In this document: positions 13,949-16,273 of the stretch, piece after piece | Layout: each line of letters starts with the position of its first letter | How positions within the stretch are numbered: position 1 is the stretch's first letter | Source: an uncultured Collinsella sp. | GTDB taxonomy: Bacteria > Actinomycetota > Coriobacteriia > Coriobacteriales > Coriobacteriaceae | Assembly (NCBI GenBank): GCA_900552755.1 | Contig: USAY01000033.1 | Span: forward strand, 1 to 16,273 | Direction: 5' to 3' | Length of the DNA: 16,273 nt | The notes under the pieces: generated by a model | What the model saw: only the letters and a program-made list of their open reading frames with translations | Told to the model about the DNA's origin: nothing | Databases searched by the model: none | Program-made: the position numbers and the translations under genes

Positions 13949-14671
13949 ATGGCTTCAGATGCAAAAAAGATTCTGCTGGTCGAGGATGAGAAGGCAATCC
14001 GTGACGCCGTCGCTGCCTATCTCGAGCGCGAAGGCTACTGGGTTGTGGGCGTCGGCGACGGCCAGTCCGCGATCGAGGAGTTCGAGAAGCATCAGTTCGA
14101 CCTGGTCGTGCTCGACCTTATGCTCCCCAAGATTCCCGGCGAGCGCGTTTGCCGCACCATTCGCGATACCTCGGATGTCCCCATCATCATGCTGACGGCT
14201 AAGGGCGAGATCGAGGACCGTATTATCGGTCTTGAGCTCGGCGCCGACGACTATCTGATTAAGCCGTTCTCGCCGCGCGAGCTCGTCGCCCGCGTTCGCG
14301 CTCTGTTCCGCCGTGCCCATCAGGCCGACGAGCCCGCCGTCGAGGTACTCGACTTCGGCGATCTGGTCATCGATATCTCGGGCCACAAGATCTTGGTCGA
14401 GGGCAAGGAAGTCGATCTGACGGCTTCCGAGTTTAAGCTGCTCACCACGCTTGCCCGCCATCCCGGCCGTGTGTATAACCGCATGGAGCTGGTCGAGAAA
14501 GTGCTCGGGTATGACTTTGAGGGCTATGAGCGCACCATCGATAGCCACGTGAAGAATCTTCGCGCCAAGCTGGGCGATGATCCCAAGAAGCCCAAGTGGC
14601 TTTACACCGTCCATGGTGTCGGCTATCGCTTCGAGGCTCCGGCCAAGACCGATAAGTCGGACGAGAAATAG
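13949..14671 (+). CDS. OmpR/PhoB-family response regulator
   Basis: This encodes 240 residues. The ATG at 13949 is preferred over an upstream TTG because AGGGGGG lies 7 bases ahead and the receiver domain begins properly there. The receiver (about 6-120) has the acidic pair Glu12-Asp13, phospho-acceptor Asp56 (VVLDLMLPK), Thr83 and Lys105 (LIKPFSPREL). The winged-helix DNA-binding domain (about 135-230) shows DLTASEFKLL, RVYNRMELVEKV and ERTIDSHVKNLRAKL, with VHGVGYRF closing it. It is phosphorylated by the histidine kinase encoded 11 bases downstream and acts as a transcription factor. The stimulus and targets cannot be read from the sequence. Confidence 0.95.
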   Translation: MASDAKKILLVEDEKAIRDAVAAYLEREGYWVVGVGDGQSAIEEFEKHQFDLVVLDLMLPKIPGERVCRTIRDTSDVPIIMLTAKGEIEDRIIGLELGADDYLIKPFSPRELVARVRALFRRAHQADEPAVEVLDFGDLVIDISGHKILVEGKEVDLTASEFKLLTTLARHPGRVYNRMELVEKVLGYDFEGYERTIDSHVKNLRAKLGDDPKKPKWLYTVHGVGYRFEAPAKTDKSDEK

Positions 14672-14682
14672 GGAAATCACAT

Positions 14683-16248
14683 ATGACACCTGCACGCTTT
14701 GAAATCGGACAAAAGCACAAGCAGGAGAGCGAGGCGGGTTCCAAGGCTAGTTGGAACACGCCTCGTTCCGATTCACGGCCAACGATGAGCTATCCCTCGC
14801 GCATGGCACTTGCTTTTGCTCTGACATCGCTCATGACGGTATTGGTGCTGGTGGGCGTTGTCTCTGTTGTGTGGGGCACGGTCTTTTCGGATTACACACG
14901 CTCCAATATCGTCGAAATCGCAAATTCCGCTGCCGAGAAGTTGGCGACCTCATATGAGGAAAACGGCTCTTGGACCGCGGGAGAACTGCGCACGGTCGCA
15001 ACGTCGAGTTTGGTTTCCGACGATCTGGGCATGCAGGTCGTCAATAAAAAGGGCGTCATCGTCTACGACGACTCGTGGCCCTCGGCAAGCGCTACTGCCG
15101 ATGTACGCGAAAATCAGGCGACAACCGACGGTACGAGCGGAAAGAAGGCGTCGCACAGCCCAGTCTCGTCTGCTCCCACCGATTCCAATAGTGTTGCCAA
15201 CGTTGAGATCGTGACGTCCTCCGGCGAGCACGTGGGTCAGGTCAAATTGTGGGCGATTGGCTCCGATGCCCTGCTCACCAAGGCAGACTCAGCATTCAGA
15301 GAGAAGACCTTTAACGCCATGGCCCTTGCCGCGGTTGTGGCCGTCTGCATCTCGGTCGTTATCGGAGCGCTCATGTCGCGCATGCTCACCAAGCCGATTC
15401 ATCGTATTACCAGCACCGCCAAGCAGATTCGCGATGGAGACCTGTCCGCTCGTACGGGCTTGCGCGGCGATGATGAGATCGATCAGCTGGGAGAGACCTT
15501 CGATGAGATGGCCACCTCGCTCGAGAAGGATATGAAACACGAGAAGCGCCTGACCTCAGACGTTGCACACGAGCTTCGCACGCCGCTTATGGCCATGCTC
15601 GCAACGGTCGAGGCCATGCAGGATGGCGTGTATCCCACCGACGATGAGCATTTGGAGACCGTTGCTTCCGAGACGCGTCGTCTGGCCCGTCTGGTGCAGC
15701 AGATGCTCGACCTGTCGCGCATGGAAAACAGTACCGCGCCACTCAACCTGGAGCCGGTGGATATGGTGCCGTTTGTGCGTTCGATTGTGAATGGCCAGGA
15801 GCGCTTGTTTGCCGACCGTGACTTGCGTTTGCGCTTTGCAGATGAGACGCAGGGCCACGATGACGTTGTCGAGGCGGATCCCGACATGATCACGCAATGC
15901 GTCATCAACCTCTTGAGTAACGCCATGCGCTATACCCCCGAGGGGGGTTGGGTCGTGGTGTCGGTGCTCAGCGACCGCAAGCACGTCAGCATCGCCGTTT
16001 CTGATACCGGCATCGGTATTGCCAAGGATGACTTGTCGCGCATCTTCGGCCGTTTTTGGCGCGCCGATGCCAGCCGTGCCCGTGAGGCGGGCGGTCTGGG
16101 CGTGGGCCTCGCCGTGACCAAGCAGATTGTCGAGCGTCATCACGGCTACATATCCGTGGAGTCGGAGCTTGGAAAGGGTACGACTTTTACGATTCATCTG
16201 CCTCGCGAGCACACGGCGGACGCGGCATCTACTACAATGGAGCACTAG
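14683..16248 (+). CDS. Membrane sensor histidine kinase
   Basis: This encodes 521 residues. The ATG at 14683 follows the regulator gene by 11 bases with a weak GGGA ribosome site. An unusually long cytoplasmic N-tail (1-40) precedes membrane helix 1 (about 42-66). The extracytoplasmic sensor (67-210) contains a Ser/Thr/Ala-rich, probably disordered stretch (about 132-170), and helix 2 is at about 211-230. A HAMP domain (231-284) and the HisKA H-box SDVAHELRTPL (phospho-acceptor His296) follow. The HATPase domain has N-box NLLSNAMRYTP (Asn413), G1 DTGIGI (441-446), F-box IFGRFWRAD and G2 GGLGVGLAV (470-478). All catalytic motifs are intact. It is the partner of the adjacent OmpR-type regulator. 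The sensor region matches no domain I can name, so the signal is unknown. Confidence 0.95.
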   Translation: MTPARFEIGQKHKQESEAGSKASWNTPRSDSRPTMSYPSRMALAFALTSLMTVLVLVGVVSVVWGTVFSDYTRSNIVEIANSAAEKLATSYEENGSWTAGELRTVATSSLVSDDLGMQVVNKKGVIVYDDSWPSASATADVRENQATTDGTSGKKASHSPVSSAPTDSNSVANVEIVTSSGEHVGQVKLWAIGSDALLTKADSAFREKTFNAMALAAVVAVCISVVIGALMSRMLTKPIHRITSTAKQIRDGDLSARTGLRGDDEIDQLGETFDEMATSLEKDMKHEKRLTSDVAHELRTPLMAMLATVEAMQDGVYPTDDEHLETVASETRRLARLVQQMLDLSRMENSTAPLNLEPVDMVPFVRSIVNGQERLFADRDLRLRFADETQGHDDVVEADPDMITQCVINLLSNAMRYTPEGGWVVVSVLSDRKHVSIAVSDTGIGIAKDDLSRIFGRFWRADASRAREAGGLGVGLAVTKQIVERHHGYISVESELGKGTTFTIHLPREHTADAASTTMEH

Positions 16249-16264
16249 CTTTTCGCTATTCGGT

Positions 16265-16273
16265 GAAGGAGGG
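16265..16273 (+). promoter_or_regulatory. Shine-Dalgarno sequence at the right edge
   Basis: GAAGGAGGG at the very end of the window is a near-perfect ribosome-binding site lying 17 bases after the kinase stop. A further gene of the same operon very likely starts within about 10 bases beyond the window. Confidence 0.7.

Overview
The window looks like a chromosomal segment of a high-GC actinomycete, most likely a Coriobacteriia member of the Collinsella type. That placement is an inference from base composition, strong GC-rich Shine-Dalgarno sites, a WYL regulator pair, a twin-arginine lipoprotein and an LPATG-anchored Cna-B adhesin. No 16S rRNA or other formal marker is present. Apart from the repeat-rich stretch behind the tRNA, the region reads as ordinary chromosome, with no transposase, integrase, phage gene or CRISPR array.

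Layout. Bases 1-1013 hold the C-terminal part of a DinG/XPD-like helicase, which enters from the left edge. Converging on it, with a 4-base overlap of stop codons, is a minus-strand operon of two overlapping WYL-domain regulators (2936 to 1010) arranged like the PafB/PafC DNA-damage regulators. A 198-base divergent promoter region follows. From 3135 runs a 1058-residue membrane protein with the two halves of an M28-type zinc peptidase domain separated by about 675 residues of acidic, disordered sequence. Several metal-site residues are changed. A 72-residue single-pass membrane protein and a very strong terminator complete that unit.

Bases 10049 to 6618 (minus) encode an 1143-residue cell-wall adhesin: signal peptide, thioester domain, about six Cna-B/SpaA-like domains, a further extracellular domain and an LPATG sorting signal. 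No sortase lies in the window. Next come a tRNA-Gly(CCC) gene with its own promoter and a perfect 13-bp terminator, then about 380 bases of unusual repeats. These include copies of the tRNA 3' end, an inverted T-arm copy, a 52-bp repeat present twice, and hairpins with a GCGAAGC core. Adenylosuccinate lyase (purB) follows.

The right part holds a small TSCPD-domain protein translationally coupled to a Tat-type lipoprotein of unknown function, then an OmpR-family response regulator and its histidine kinase. The window ends in an excellent Shine-Dalgarno sequence, so another gene probably starts just beyond it.

Functional themes are DNA-damage response and helicase (left), envelope proteins (middle and right), and purine synthesis and translation housekeeping (tRNA, purB). 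The most unusual items are the insertion-split M28-like membrane protein and the tRNA-derived repeat cluster.
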